Position numbers and translations under genes: made by a program. The notes below the pieces were generated by a model. The model made no database searches and was not told the DNA's origin. It saw only the letters and a list, made by a program, of their open reading frames with translations. Below are positions 1 through 9,278 of a stretch of DNA of 64,000 nucleotides, piece by piece (positions within the stretch are counted from its first letter, which is position 1; every line of letters starts with the position of its first letter). The stretch spans positions 52,855 to 116,854 of the forward strand of contig JAFGWE010000044.1 in assembly GCA_016937345.1 (NCBI GenBank), written 5' to 3'. This DNA is from Methanomicrobiaceae archaeon. GTDB taxonomy: Archaea; Halobacteriota; Methanomicrobia; Methanomicrobiales; Methanomicrobiaceae.

Positions 1-1032
1 ATGATCTTCATCATAAAGGGACTTATTTATTTTTTCAAGAATATCAGTTTCATTATATTCTGCATGCAGGACATTCTCGGCTCTCTCTCTTCCTTTCTGT
101 CTGCTCCCGATATCAACAACAGGTGTTCCAAAGAAAGGCGATTCTATTAAAGCACTGCTTGAATTGCCTATGAAAAGGTCAGAGCATTTCATCAAATTCA
201 AAAAGTCTTTATGGTTTATATTCTTAAATGTCTTAAGAAATTCAAATTTCTCAAATTCCTTAATGACACTTATCATTTCTTTGCTGCCCATATCTGAATT
301 AGGGTAAACAAGCAATGTCTGGATGTTTACTTCTTTTAATGCATTCAGTGTTTTTATCAGCTGCTCTCCTGCATGACTATATTCATACGTGACAGGATTT
401 TGAACCAAGAGTATCATCTTTTTTTCAGGATTCAATCCATATTTTCTAAAAATATCTGCTTTATTGGAAAATAAAGTCTGATTTATAATATCAACAACCG
501 GAGATCCAACATAAAATGTTCTGAAATTTTCCTCTCCGAGATTCAGAAGTCTTTCATGACTTTCTTTTGATACGGGAAAATGAATGTGGGCAATTTTTGA
601 GACAGCATGCCTTATTGAGTCATCTGCATGCCCGCCTGCTGATTTATCTCCACCATGAATATGTGCGATGGGAATATTCATGTAAATAGCAGCGACTGAG
701 GCTGCAAGAACCTCACAGCGATCCCCTACAATTAAGATTATGTCAGGTTTTATCTGCTGAAATGCCTGGGACAGCCCCATAATACCAATTCCGGTGGACT
801 TGGCCATTGTACTTCCTCCGGAACCATCAAGTGTCATTTCAACGACAGCGCCAATTGGGAATCCATCTGAATAAATTTCATCTATGGTATGACCATGTTG
901 TTCTGAAAGATGCATCCCAGTCACAATAAGAGAGAGCTTTAGATCGCTGTTTTTTTCAATTTCCAAAAGAACAGGACGTAAGATTCCATATTCTGAACGG
1001 GAGCCGGTAATTGCGCAAATATTTCGGGTCAT
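1..1032 (-). CDS. UDP-GlcNAc 2-epimerase, hydrolysing (NeuC/LegG type), 3' end off window
   Basis: Translating the minus strand from the ATG at 1032 gives 344 open codons running off the left edge, so the C-terminus is missing. The protein opens with the family's ITGSRSEYG motif and contains MTLDGSGGSTMAKSTG, IVGDRCE, HIHGGDKSAGGHADDSIRH and GNSSSALIE, all typical of hydrolysing NDP-HexNAc 2-epimerases that release a free 2-epimer HexNAc from the nucleotide sugar. In nonulosonate pathways this product feeds the NeuB-type synthase, encoded two genes upstream. The gene follows the methyltransferase gene by 15 bases and is probably its operon partner. With a dehydratase and an aminotransferase nearby, LegG (2,4-diacetamido substrate) fits better than NeuC, but specificity cannot be read from sequence alone. 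Confidence 0.9.
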   Translation of the reverse strand, partial: MTRNICAITGSRSEYGILRPVLLEIEKNSDLKLSLIVTGMHLSEQHGHTIDEIYSDGFPIGAVVEMTLDGSGGSTMAKSTGIGIMGLSQAFQQIKPDIILIVGDRCEVLAASVAAIYMNIPIAHIHGGDKSAGGHADDSIRHAVSKIAHIHFPVSKESHERLLNLGEENFRTFYVGSPVVDIINQTLFSNKADIFRKYGLNPEKKMILLVQNPVTYEYSHAGEQLIKTLNALKEVNIQTLLVYPNSDMGSKEMISVIKEFEKFEFLKTFKNINHKDFLNLMKCSDLFIGNSSSALIESPFFGTPVVDIGSRQKGRERAENVLHAEYNETDILEKINKSLYDEDH

Positions 1033-1047
1033 TTGATAATATTAATA

Positions 1048-1827
1048 TTATTTATGTGCCAGTATTCCATAAACTTCTTTTGTCAGGGTAAATCCTCCTG
1101 AAGAATTCATATTTTCAGAGGCTTTCTCCTTAAACTTCTGTACAAGTTTTTCTCTGATATTCTCGTCAGTGTTTTCTTTAAAAGAAAGTGTTGCACAAGT
1201 ATATTTTATGAATTCCTCCATAGAAGGAAAATTAATGGGGTTTTTAAAAATCTCTACTTCAACACTGTTGAATTTTTTTTTGATTTCAGGAATTATCTCA
1301 GAATCCATCCTTTTCTCTCTTTTCTGAGAGATTTTTTGCCTTGTAACTTCCTCATATATGTCAAGCATTTCACGGGCATTGTTTACAGTGGGACCTGCAA
1401 CAAAAAATTTGCCGCCGGGTTTAAGTACCCGAAAGATTTCTGAAAGGACTTCCCGGATATCCTGCACATAATAAATACCAAATGCACATGTGACTATGTC
1501 AAAAGTATTTTCTAAAAATGGCAGTTTTTGATTAATATCTCGGCAATGGTAGCTAATTTTAATATTTTCGGATTCTGCAATTTTTACGGCCTCATTCAGG
1601 AGTTCTGCAGAAATATCCATTGCATCAACACTTCCTTTACCGGATAATATCTTCGCATACCTCAGTGATTGTTTACCATTACCACAGCAGAGATCAAGTA
1701 TTTTTTCATCTCCTCTGAAATTGATTTTCTCAACGATCCAATCGTCAATATCATACATTGCATATTTATTATGAGCATTAATACGTATCTGAAGTGAATC
1801 TTCAACATAACTCCAGTGATTATTCAT
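1048..1827 (-). CDS. class I SAM-dependent methyltransferase
   Basis: The roughly 259-residue protein has a class I methyltransferase core: motif I is LDLCCGNGKQSLRYA, followed by the acidic loop MDIS and the post-motif FDIVTCAFGIYYV, then FRVLKPGGKFFVAGP. The start is taken at 1827 because GGGAGGA lies 7 bases upstream and this ATG overlaps the neuB stop by four bases (ATGA). An in-frame start 15 bases further upstream sits inside neuB and is less likely. Its place between the NeuB-type synthase and the 2-epimerase suggests it methylates a sugar or intermediate of the same glycan, but the acceptor is unknown. Confidence 0.85.
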   Translation of the reverse strand: MNNHWSYVEDSLQIRINAHNKYAMYDIDDWIVEKINFRGDEKILDLCCGNGKQSLRYAKILSGKGSVDAMDISAELLNEAVKIAESENIKISYHCRDINQKLPFLENTFDIVTCAFGIYYVQDIREVLSEIFRVLKPGGKFFVAGPTVNNAREMLDIYEEVTRQKISQKREKRMDSEIIPEIKKKFNSVEVEIFKNPINFPSMEEFIKYTCATLSFKENTDENIREKLVQKFKEKASENMNSSGGFTLTKEVYGILAHK

Positions 1828-2888
1828 ATAATATCCTCCCATTTTATCTGTTCATCATAAATTAAATTTCTCTGAGCCTTCTTACCTGCAATCTCATTTA
1901 AGTATTCAGGAGGGATCCCGTTTCCAGGTCTTTTTAATTTTAGATCTTTTTCCCTGACAACTTCTCCTTTATGAATATCTCTTCCTGCAACAATACTCTT
2001 TCTTGCTACGAGTATTATCTTCTTTTCTTCTTCAGTTCTTTTTTTAATACCTGTTCCAATTGCTTTTTCAACATTTCTTATTGCCTGTATCATTTCTTTT
2101 AATTCAGAAGGGTCAAGTGAGGCCTTATGATCCGGTCCTAAAAGAGATTTATCAAGCGTAAAATGTTTCTCAATTACAGCTGCCCCCATTGCTGCTGCAG
2201 CTATAGGAATTGTAACTCCTATTGTATGATCTGAGTAGCCTACGGGAAGTCTGAAAGAATATTTCATAGTATTCATTGCAGAAAGATTTACACTTTCAAA
2301 TGCTGCAGGATAGGATGTTGTACAATGAAGAATTACAATATTCTCGGAACCATTTTTCTTCAATGTTACAACTGCCTTTTCAACTTCACAAAGTGTTGAC
2401 ATTCCGGTAGAGAGAATGACAGGTTTTCTGTTCTTTGCAATTAATTTAAGGAGAGGAAGATTCGTAATTTCCCCAGAAGATATTTTATATGCCGGAATTC
2501 CAATCTCTTCCAGAAAACTGGCACTCTCTTCATCAAAAGGGGTAGATAAGAAAATTAGATTCTTTTCCTTTGTATAGTCTGATAACCGCCTGAAATCCTG
2601 ATACGACAGTTCAAGTTTTTTCAGCATATAATACTGAGATTCATCTTCCGATGTCGATTCTATTTGGTAATCAGCTTTTTCCGCATTTTTTGACGCTAGA
2701 GATTCGGCCCTAAATGTCTGGAATTTCACGGCATCAGCACCCGATTCTGCAGCTACATCTACCAGCTGCTTTGCCAGGTTTAAATTACCATTATGATTTA
2801 CACCGGCCTCGGCAATGATAAAACATTTTTCGCCTTCTCCGATTTTTTTATCTCCAATATAAAATGAACTTTGCAAAGTTAATCCCAC
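1824..2888 (-). CDS. N-acetylneuraminate/legionaminate synthase family protein (NeuB type)
   Basis: The 354-residue protein condenses phosphoenolpyruvate with a HexNAc-type aldehyde sugar to form a nine-carbon nonulosonic acid. The TIM-barrel synthase domain spans about residues 10-280, with FIIAEAGVNHNG, DAVKFQTF, LSTGMSTL, HCTTSYPA and YSDHTIG. A C-terminal SAF (antifreeze-like) domain covers about residues 295-350. The chosen start is GTG at 2888 with GGAG 9 bases upstream; the TTG at 2876, with AAAGG before it, is an alternative. The frame stays open for 25 codons upstream without any start codon. It overlaps the methyltransferase gene by ATGA. LegI and NeuB cannot be separated by sequence here; the neighbours favour legionaminate-type chemistry. 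Confidence 0.92.
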   Translation of the reverse strand: MGLTLQSSFYIGDKKIGEGEKCFIIAEAGVNHNGNLNLAKQLVDVAAESGADAVKFQTFRAESLASKNAEKADYQIESTSEDESQYYMLKKLELSYQDFRRLSDYTKEKNLIFLSTPFDEESASFLEEIGIPAYKISSGEITNLPLLKLIAKNRKPVILSTGMSTLCEVEKAVVTLKKNGSENIVILHCTTSYPAAFESVNLSAMNTMKYSFRLPVGYSDHTIGVTIPIAAAAMGAAVIEKHFTLDKSLLGPDHKASLDPSELKEMIQAIRNVEKAIGTGIKKRTEEEKKIILVARKSIVAGRDIHKGEVVREKDLKLKRPGNGIPPEYLNEIAGKKAQRNLIYDEQIKWEDII

Positions 2889-3594
2889 CTTTAGCAGCTC
2901 CTTTACCTTTTTACTCCCTGAATAGTTCCAGACAAAATGATTACACCATCCTGAAAGAAAAGATCAGCCCATCAATCAAAATTTTTTCCAGTCTTCTGTT
3001 GAATAGGACATTAAAGTATTATCAAACCCAGGTCATAAAATCTCTTTTGTGATTACGTATTCTCGGTGCATGATAACTCTATGTGATTAATCAAGGAATT
3101 TATTGTTTTCGCCATTTTTTATAACTTCCTATAAAGATATATTAAAAGCGCTCAAACTTTTTCGGCATATATTTTGTATAAAGTTACTGGATATAATGTT
3201 ATTATACATATATTAAGTCAAATAAACTTATTATTGCTCCTCTCAGAGCATATCAACGATACACATGTAATAATTAATTTTTATTAATACGAAATATCTC
3301 CTCATAATAAGCACAATGTATGAGATTTGATCATGCATGGCTTTTTTTTCCCGGAGTCTCAAACACCGGAAACCATTTGCTTGCATCAGTTACACATAGC
3401 ATAACTGATTCTATAAATATTAACTCTATATTATGTGTTATTTTTATCTGTCTCGGCATAATTTGTCTATAGTATTCAGACATTTTTTGATGCCATACCT
3501 CTAGCCGTCTTACAAAAGGAATTGACGAAATAATCCTAATATTGCCAATCAAATTTCGGGGAAGGTCAATTTTTCAGACCTCCTATTTATTGAA
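2889..3594. other. 706-base AT-rich intergenic region
   Basis: This gap separates the neuB-methyltransferase-epimerase unit from the B12-radical SAM gene upstream on the same strand and probably holds the neuB promoter. A 73-codon minus-strand reading frame (3331-3552) exists, but it lacks a ribosome binding site, has no recognisable motif and reads like chance. No tRNA, repeat or clear terminator was found. The unusual length inside an otherwise tight gene group may mark an old rearrangement. Confidence 0.5.
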
Positions 3595-4986
3595 TTAACT
3601 TTGCCTGAAACCTCTAAAATCGCTATTCTGATTCAAATATAATTCTTTTGCCATATCAATTATTTTTGCTTTTTGATGAGTATAATAATTCTCTATTAAT
3701 TTTGCGTTTGCCTCATACAATGACTCATAATACTCAGCGTCACTCATATCTGTAAAATTCACAGTCAACAGATCAGAATTGGTGTGTTTATTCTCATAGA
3801 AATCCTCACAGTCCTTAATCATACCTTTTTCAATTGCATAGTAATACAATGGAGAACCCGGATACGGGGTTACAGGGCGAATTGTCCTGAACTGAGCGTG
3901 GTCATCATATTTGAGTATGAAATCCACTCCTTTTCCCAGTATTTCCTTTGTCTCTCCAATATTACCAAATATAATATTGAACCCGGGACTTATTCCTGCA
4001 GCAAGAGTATTTTCTATTCCACTTACTATCTGTCTGACAGTGAGCTTTTTGTTCATATTTTTAAGTGCAACATCATCCATAGATTCTATACCATAATTAA
4101 TGAATACACAACCTGCTTTTTTCATTATATCCAAAACATCCGGCTTTGCATAGTTCAGACGTCCGTTACATTCCCATGTAACATCCAAATTTGCATTAAT
4201 GAAATTATTACAAAGCTCAATTGTTCTTTTATTGGAGCTCATAAATAATTCATCGGCAAAGGATATATGAGATATATTGTAATCCTTCTTTAAGATCTCA
4301 ATCTCCTCAATAATACTCTCAGAGGAACGTGGTCGAAAACCTTTATCCATACGATAACAAAAATTACAATTAAATATACAACCCCTGCCCGACAGTACTG
4401 GCATACACCTATCTGCGTTTTTCATATTAGGCAACCTGATCAATGCATAATGATCAATAGGAAATAAATCCCATGCAGGCAGAGGTATGCTGTCCACATC
4501 CTCAATAAGCTCTCTTTCTTCCGTAATTATACATCTATTATTGTCATCTAAATAAGCCAGCCCTTTGACAGTACTTAAAGAAGTATTCAGTCGTATTGCA
4601 TCTAAAAACTCCACAACTGTCAGTTCTCCCTCTCCTAGTACAATTGCGTCTGCTTTTGTTTTCCGCAGAAAATATTCAGGATCAGGTGATACCAAATGAC
4701 CACCCAACCATAATGGTGGACGATTATCTGACTGATTTATGGCATCACATAGTTTCAATATTTTTCTATATTGATAATATCCCCCACAGGCACCCAATCC
4801 AATCGCATCAAATTGGTTTCTGTTGAGATATTCCAACAGATGTTCTTCAGTATAATGGTAAACATCCTGATTGTATATGGTCACATCATGACCTGCATTT
4901 CTACATGCAGATGCGATATATGCTATTCCCTGTGGAAACCAAGAAACATATGAATCGTTATCATAAACAACTAAAAGTATTTTCAT
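3595..4986 (-). CDS. B12-binding-domain radical SAM protein
   Basis: This protein of about 463 residues begins with a Rossmann-like cobalamin-binding domain (about 1-150; LWLGGHLVS and the ADAIVLGEGE segment). A radical SAM core follows with the cluster motif GCIFNCNFC (C-x3-C-x2-C), and then the later FIIF/GIES-type strands (INYGIES). Such enzymes often methylate unactivated carbons or rearrange sugars and lipids. The start is set at the ATG at 4986 (MKILLVVYDN) rather than the GTG three codons upstream. It lies just downstream of the dehydratase-aminotransferase pair on the same strand, so it is probably a tailoring enzyme of the same glycan. No substrate can be assigned. Confidence 0.85.
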   Translation of the reverse strand: MKILLVVYDNDSYVSWFPQGIAYIASACRNAGHDVTIYNQDVYHYTEEHLLEYLNRNQFDAIGLGACGGYYQYRKILKLCDAINQSDNRPPLWLGGHLVSPDPEYFLRKTKADAIVLGEGELTVVEFLDAIRLNTSLSTVKGLAYLDDNNRCIITEERELIEDVDSIPLPAWDLFPIDHYALIRLPNMKNADRCMPVLSGRGCIFNCNFCYRMDKGFRPRSSESIIEEIEILKKDYNISHISFADELFMSSNKRTIELCNNFINANLDVTWECNGRLNYAKPDVLDIMKKAGCVFINYGIESMDDVALKNMNKKLTVRQIVSGIENTLAAGISPGFNIIFGNIGETKEILGKGVDFILKYDDHAQFRTIRPVTPYPGSPLYYYAIEKGMIKDCEDFYENKHTNSDLLTVNFTDMSDAEYYESLYEANAKLIENYYTHQKAKIIDMAKELYLNQNSDFRGFRQS

Positions 4987-5003
4987 AATATTCACATAAA
5001 ACC

Positions 5004-6077
5004 TTAATTTTTTTCTTCCTCATCTCTTCCTTCAATCAACCCGAGTTCCTGTAAAAGAACGCCAATTTCCCCTCTGTTTAGTAAACGTGTATCCATAGAA
5101 GAAAATTTATCTCTCTCCGTGATCTGAAATCCAGGGAGTATTAGTTTACCAGGGAAATTATCTGAATAAGGTATTTTTTTGGGATATACAATATACATAT
5201 CCTCATTTTCATATGCACAGTTGGTCTCATCGAGAATCATAAGTTCCTCGTCTATCTTCTCTCCAATCCTCATGCCAACAATATCAATAGGAATATCCTC
5301 GGGATTAATACCACACTGTGGAGAGAGTAAAGAACGCATCTCCTCTGCAAGATCCATGATGAGTGCCGCTGGCATCTTCAAAATAAATACCTCACCACCT
5401 CTGGACAATAATCCCGCTTTGAGAATAAGCTGGGCTGCAGATGGAATATCCATAAAAAAACGTCTCATATCGGGATGAGTAACAGTTATCGGACCACCTT
5501 TCTTAATCTGTTTTTCAAACAGGGGGATAACAGAACCTCGTGAATTCAAAACATTTCCGAAACGTACACATGAAAATATTGTTTTTTTGGCTCCAAGATA
5601 TGTACCGTGATAACTGTTTGCTGCAATAGTAAGCCGTTCTGCAAGGAGTTTTGTTGCTCCCATTACATTTGATGGGTTTACAGCTTTATCCGTACTAATG
5701 GTAATTACTTTTTCTACTCCCTGGTCATATGCGGCATCAAGTACATTTTGCGTCCCGATAACATTTGTCTTCACCGCATCAAAAGGATTGAACTCACACA
5801 GAGGAACATGTTTAAGCGCTGCTGCATGGAAGACAATATCCACACCCTCCATTGCAACGTTAAGCCGTTCTTTATCCCTTATATCGCCAATTAAAAGGCG
5901 AATTTTACCTGACATCAACGATTGTTCTAGATCAAATAGACCTGTCTCATTATTATCAAATACACGAATGCTTTTAGGCTCAAACTTCAGAAGCTCCCTG
6001 ACTAAAAAACTCCCTATTGAACCTACTCCACCTGTTACAAGAATTGTCTTTCCATAATAAAAATCAGCAATATCCAT
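5004..6077 (-). CDS. nucleoside-diphosphate-HexNAc 4,6-dehydratase (LegB/PglF/CapD-like)
   Basis: The 357-residue extended SDR protein has the NAD(P)-binding motif TGGVGSIG near residue 16, GDIRDKERL, AAALKHVPLCE, STDKAVNP and the MGATK segment with the catalytic lysine typical of the short CapD/FlaA1/PglF branch, rather than the classic YxxxK. These enzymes convert UDP- or GDP-GlcNAc to the 4-keto-6-deoxy sugar, the first committed step to bacillosamine, legionaminate or pseudaminate. The start codon immediately follows the stop of the aminotransferase gene, whose product would act next on the 4-keto sugar. Retaining and inverting types are not distinguished here. The FlaA1-type membrane domain is absent, so the enzyme is soluble. 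Confidence 0.88.
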   Translation of the reverse strand: MDIADFYYGKTILVTGGVGSIGSFLVRELLKFEPKSIRVFDNNETGLFDLEQSLMSGKIRLLIGDIRDKERLNVAMEGVDIVFHAAALKHVPLCEFNPFDAVKTNVIGTQNVLDAAYDQGVEKVITISTDKAVNPSNVMGATKLLAERLTIAANSYHGTYLGAKKTIFSCVRFGNVLNSRGSVIPLFEKQIKKGGPITVTHPDMRRFFMDIPSAAQLILKAGLLSRGGEVFILKMPAALIMDLAEEMRSLLSPQCGINPEDIPIDIVGMRIGEKIDEELMILDETNCAYENEDMYIVYPKKIPYSDNFPGKLILPGFQITERDKFSSMDTRLLNRGEIGVLLQELGLIEGRDEEEKN

Positions 6078-7205
6078 TTAATTCACCAAATAATAATCTG
6101 CTATGGCCTGAACCACCGTATACACATCTTCATGAGGCATCCCAGGGTATATAGGCAGGCTGACAATTTCTTTTGCTACTCTTTCAGTAACAGGTAATGA
6201 TGTCTGATATCCAAGTTCATGGCGATAGTAATGAGTTAAATGCACAGGATCAAAGTAAATTTTACTCATGATTCCATTTTCTGTCAGAAACTGCATCAAT
6301 CCGTCCCTATCTGGAACACGAACTGAAAATAACTGATGAACATGCATATATCCATCCGGAGCTGCCAGAATCGAAATTTCAGGCACTTTTTCTGATAAGA
6401 GATTTGTATACAATCCAGCAATAATTTTTCGCATTTTTATTATCCGTTCTACCTTTCGCAACTGAGAGATTCCTAATGCGGCTGTAATATTTGACATCCG
6501 AAAATTATATCCAAGCGCTACGTAATCCATTACAGCAGTGGTCGAGAAGTAATCAGCAGTCTCCAAACGTCCATGAGATCTTATGAGTTTCATCTTCTCA
6601 TATAATTCCCGTGAATCAGTAACGATAGCCCCACCTTCTCCGGTGGTTATAATTTTATTCTGGCAGAAACTCATCATTGCCGAGTCTCCAAAAGTTCCTA
6701 CCTTTTTCTCTCCGACTGCTGCACCAAATGCCTCTGCTGCATCTTCAATCATGATAATATTGTTGTCATCTGCAATCTCTCTTAATTCTTCTATTCTGCA
6801 TGGACAGCCACCATAGTGTACCGGCATAATTGCTCTTGTCTTAGGTGTAATTTTATTAATTACATCATCAGGATTAAGGCCTAAGGTTTTCTCTTCAATA
6901 TCTGCAAAAACAGGTTTTGCTCCGACAACACGGGATGCATTAGCAGTTGAGATGAATGTAAATGAAGGAGTGATTACCTCATCACCACCCCCAATACCAT
7001 GGGCAATTAAGGCAGCGTGAGTTGCGGATGTTCCTGAGTTAAACATCAAACAGTAATCCGTACCAATATAAGATGCCACACTCTCCTCAAATTTGGAGAT
7101 ATTTTCACCTACAGCCCAGTTCATACCCGAGCGTATTGTATCGCTTACCAAATTGACATCATCGTCATCCCAGTACATTTTAAAAAGCGGTATTTTCCAT
7201 GTCAT
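6078..7205 (-). CDS. DegT/DnrJ/EryC1 family sugar aminotransferase (LegC-like)
   Basis: The 375-residue PLP-dependent aminotransferase carries FNSGTSATHAAL (phosphate-binding turn), MIEDAAEAFGA (Asp for the pyridine nitrogen), the lysine in SFCQNKIITTGEGG and the aromatic LGYNFRMSNITAALG segment. The family transfers amino groups from glutamate to keto sugars. It directly precedes the 4,6-dehydratase gene with no gap, so the natural prediction is 4-amination of NDP-4-keto-6-deoxy-GlcNAc. The N-acetyltransferase that would follow (LegH/PglD type) was not found in the window. PseC-type 4-amination is an alternative; the downstream NeuC/LegG-type epimerase argues for the legionaminate branch. 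Confidence 0.88.
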   Translation of the reverse strand: MTWKIPLFKMYWDDDDVNLVSDTIRSGMNWAVGENISKFEESVASYIGTDYCLMFNSGTSATHAALIAHGIGGGDEVITPSFTFISTANASRVVGAKPVFADIEEKTLGLNPDDVINKITPKTRAIMPVHYGGCPCRIEELREIADDNNIIMIEDAAEAFGAAVGEKKVGTFGDSAMMSFCQNKIITTGEGGAIVTDSRELYEKMKLIRSHGRLETADYFSTTAVMDYVALGYNFRMSNITAALGISQLRKVERIIKMRKIIAGLYTNLLSEKVPEISILAAPDGYMHVHQLFSVRVPDRDGLMQFLTENGIMSKIYFDPVHLTHYYRHELGYQTSLPVTERVAKEIVSLPIYPGMPHEDVYTVVQAIADYYLVN

Positions 7206-7347
7206 TTAATTTCCTCCAATCATTCGTTCAAATCAAATTCCCGAAGACACTTCAAAGCTTTAACTGAAAATCCAAAACCAATGCAATTTTTTTGGAATGT
7301 CAAGATTAACAAAAACATAATAATTATTGATTTAATTATTATCAACC

Positions 7348-8040
7348 TCAACGTTTCATTAATGCCTCTGCAAACATTAAGTCAAACTCACTATCTATAT
7401 CAATACTTTTTTCAGCAGACATAAAGTATGGTTTTGTCTTGGGGCTGTAAAATGAACGTGTACTCTTCAATGTCATTATAGATGCAATATAAATTGCACC
7501 ATTTGGCAGGTATGTTTTGGGCAAATCCTGTCTTCTCATTTCAACCAATTTTTTTTCAAAGAGAGGTTCAAGATACTCACCATCATATAACATATTCCAA
7601 TATGGAGAATGATTTGATTCGGTTACACTAATGACAGAATCACAATCATTTTGCAAGAACAATTCAAGAGCTGCATCAATATCTGACGAGGTTCTAAATG
7701 GAGATGTTGGCTGAAGCAGGACAATGACATCAGGATTTAAATCACTAATATCTTTTTCATCCATCGCATGAAATATGGCCTCAATTGTCGACGAATCATC
7801 ACCCGATATTTTTGCCGGACGGATTATAACCTTGGCACCCTCAGATAATGCCACATCCCTGATTTCGCTATCATCTGTTGAAACAATAACATGATCAATA
7901 TATTCAGACTTTTGAGCAGCACTAATAGTATAATGAATAAGAGTCTTTCCTCCAAGCATACGGATATTCTTCTTTTTTACCCCTTTACTTCCGCCACGTG
8001 CAGGTATTATAGCAATAATTGTTTTGTTGATCTTTGTCAT
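7348..8040 (-). CDS. CMP-nonulosonate synthetase (acylneuraminate cytidylyltransferase; NeuA/LegF type)
   Basis: The 230-residue protein has the nucleotidyltransferase signature IPARGGSKGVKKKN at residues 11-24, followed by STDDSEI, DDSSTIEAIFHA and LQPTSPFRTSSDID, and ends with DIDSEFDLMFAE. The reaction is CTP plus a nonulosonic acid to CMP-nonulosonate and pyrophosphate, which activates the NeuB product for transfer. It lies between the amidotransferase gene and the aminotransferase gene on the same strand, with a 142-base gap to the latter. It is distinct from the KdsB-type enzyme at 23951, so the locus contains two CMP-sugar acid activators. Confidence 0.9.
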   Translation of the reverse strand: MTKINKTIIAIIPARGGSKGVKKKNIRMLGGKTLIHYTISAAQKSEYIDHVIVSTDDSEIRDVALSEGAKVIIRPAKISGDDSSTIEAIFHAMDEKDISDLNPDVIVLLQPTSPFRTSSDIDAALELFLQNDCDSVISVTESNHSPYWNMLYDGEYLEPLFEKKLVEMRRQDLPKTYLPNGAIYIASIMTLKSTRSFYSPKTKPYFMSAEKSIDIDSEFDLMFAEALMKR

Positions 8041-8078
8041 TTGACTCCAATAAATATAAAAAACAAAAATAAGTTTTA

Positions 8079-9278
8079 TTAGGCTACTTTATGCTTAAGT
8101 CGCCATTCTCCATCTATTTTCTCCCATAGGTGAGGTGACGCCACTCTGTATTTCTCAATAATGTCCCAGAATTTTTCTTCATCAATATCAAGATACTCAA
8201 GACTTTCTTTAAAATGTTTTGCAGGAAATTCTCCATCATATCTTTTAACAAGAGCAATGGCTTCCTCGCGTGTGATATGTCCATCCCGTATTTCATGAGC
8301 AGCGTCTGATGTTGCACGACCTATTCCAAATTTTATGAAACCCAGCCAATAATGTAAACCATCAAGCCTGTCATCAAGACTTGCATATTTTGAATATGTA
8401 CCTTCTGAACGTCCCTCTGGATTGGCCTGAAAATTAGTATGTTCTGCGCAATAGTAATAATTTTCCTGAGGTACCCATTTTTGGTAGTATGAAAACCAGT
8501 GCATCTGAATTCCTTTACCCTTGATTTCATCAATCGGAGGTGGACGATAAAATATTAAATCACTTTCAGTGAAATCATCTGATGTCAGGATGTTATTCGC
8601 AAGGCCCCAATTAACAAGATCATCCACTGTTGCACCTTTGAAATAAAGATCAGCCCAATCTTCAATTGGCATAAACGGGCGATAATTGTTTTTCGTTGAA
8701 CCACCATATTCTGCTTCTCCGTTTTCTCCAAAAAATATCAGTTTTATATCAAATTTTGTGGCAATATGAAATGCGAATGACATCTGACCATAAATGAATG
8801 GAAGAAACGGATCCCCCACAGTCTCGAGACCAATACGGGCCAATTTCCTATGAAGATGTCCATTAGGTGTACCAAGAATATTTGAAAAACCGGATTTTAT
8901 GAAATCCTGAAAGTTCTGCCAGCCAATGTCTGTATACATGAATGGGGACCATGTTACGGTCAAAGGATGCATTCCATACTCATGCTTTAATTTATGTGCG
9001 ACAAATGCACTGTCTTTACCACCACTTGCAGGTACGATAATATCATATTCACCGTTATCCTTGCGATAAGTATCACAAAGTTCCTGCAATAATTTTTCAC
9101 GCTCGTTCCAGTCAATTACATTCTTTTTTTCATAGGCAAACTGACAGGCAGAGCAGACACCGTCTTCATTAAAAGTAAGTCTTGGACGCTGATTTGATAG
9201 CACACAATTCTTACAGAAGAACACGTCTTTGGGACGATTTTCAAATTGTTTATCGAGGATATTTTCCAACTTATCCAT
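8079..9278 (-). CDS. N-acetyl sugar amidotransferase (PseA/LegA/WbpG type)
   Basis: The 399-residue protein has an N-terminal cysteine set (FCKNCVLSNQRP and GVCSACQ) suited to zinc binding, then a PP-loop ATPase motif VPASGGKDSAF near residue 85. This is the architecture of enzymes that turn an N-acetyl group of a sugar into an acetamidino group using ATP and ammonia. Its start overlaps the end of the HisH-like glutaminase gene by one base, and a HisF-like gene precedes that. WbpG-HisH-HisF is a known trio in bacterial O-antigen and flagellar glycan loci, where the HisH/HisF pair supplies ammonia. The probable substrate is the nonulosonate or its precursor. Confidence 0.88.
   Translation of the reverse strand: MDKLENILDKQFENRPKDVFFCKNCVLSNQRPRLTFNEDGVCSACQFAYEKKNVIDWNEREKLLQELCDTYRKDNGEYDIIVPASGGKDSAFVAHKLKHEYGMHPLTVTWSPFMYTDIGWQNFQDFIKSGFSNILGTPNGHLHRKLARIGLETVGDPFLPFIYGQMSFAFHIATKFDIKLIFFGENGEAEYGGSTKNNYRPFMPIEDWADLYFKGATVDDLVNWGLANNILTSDDFTESDLIFYRPPPIDEIKGKGIQMHWFSYYQKWVPQENYYYCAEHTNFQANPEGRSEGTYSKYASLDDRLDGLHYWLGFIKFGIGRATSDAAHEIRDGHITREEAIALVKRYDGEFPAKHFKESLEYLDIDEEKFWDIIEKYRVASPHLWEKIDGEWRLKHKVA

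Noticed and set aside
2889..2963. Open frame of 25 codons in phase before the neuB start
   Set aside because: It has no ATG, GTG or TTG and no known motif; too short to call a lost 5' part of neuB or a remnant of another gene.
3331..3552. 73-codon minus-strand reading frame in the 706-base gap
   Set aside because: No ribosome binding site, no motif, AT-rich composition and isolation suggest chance.
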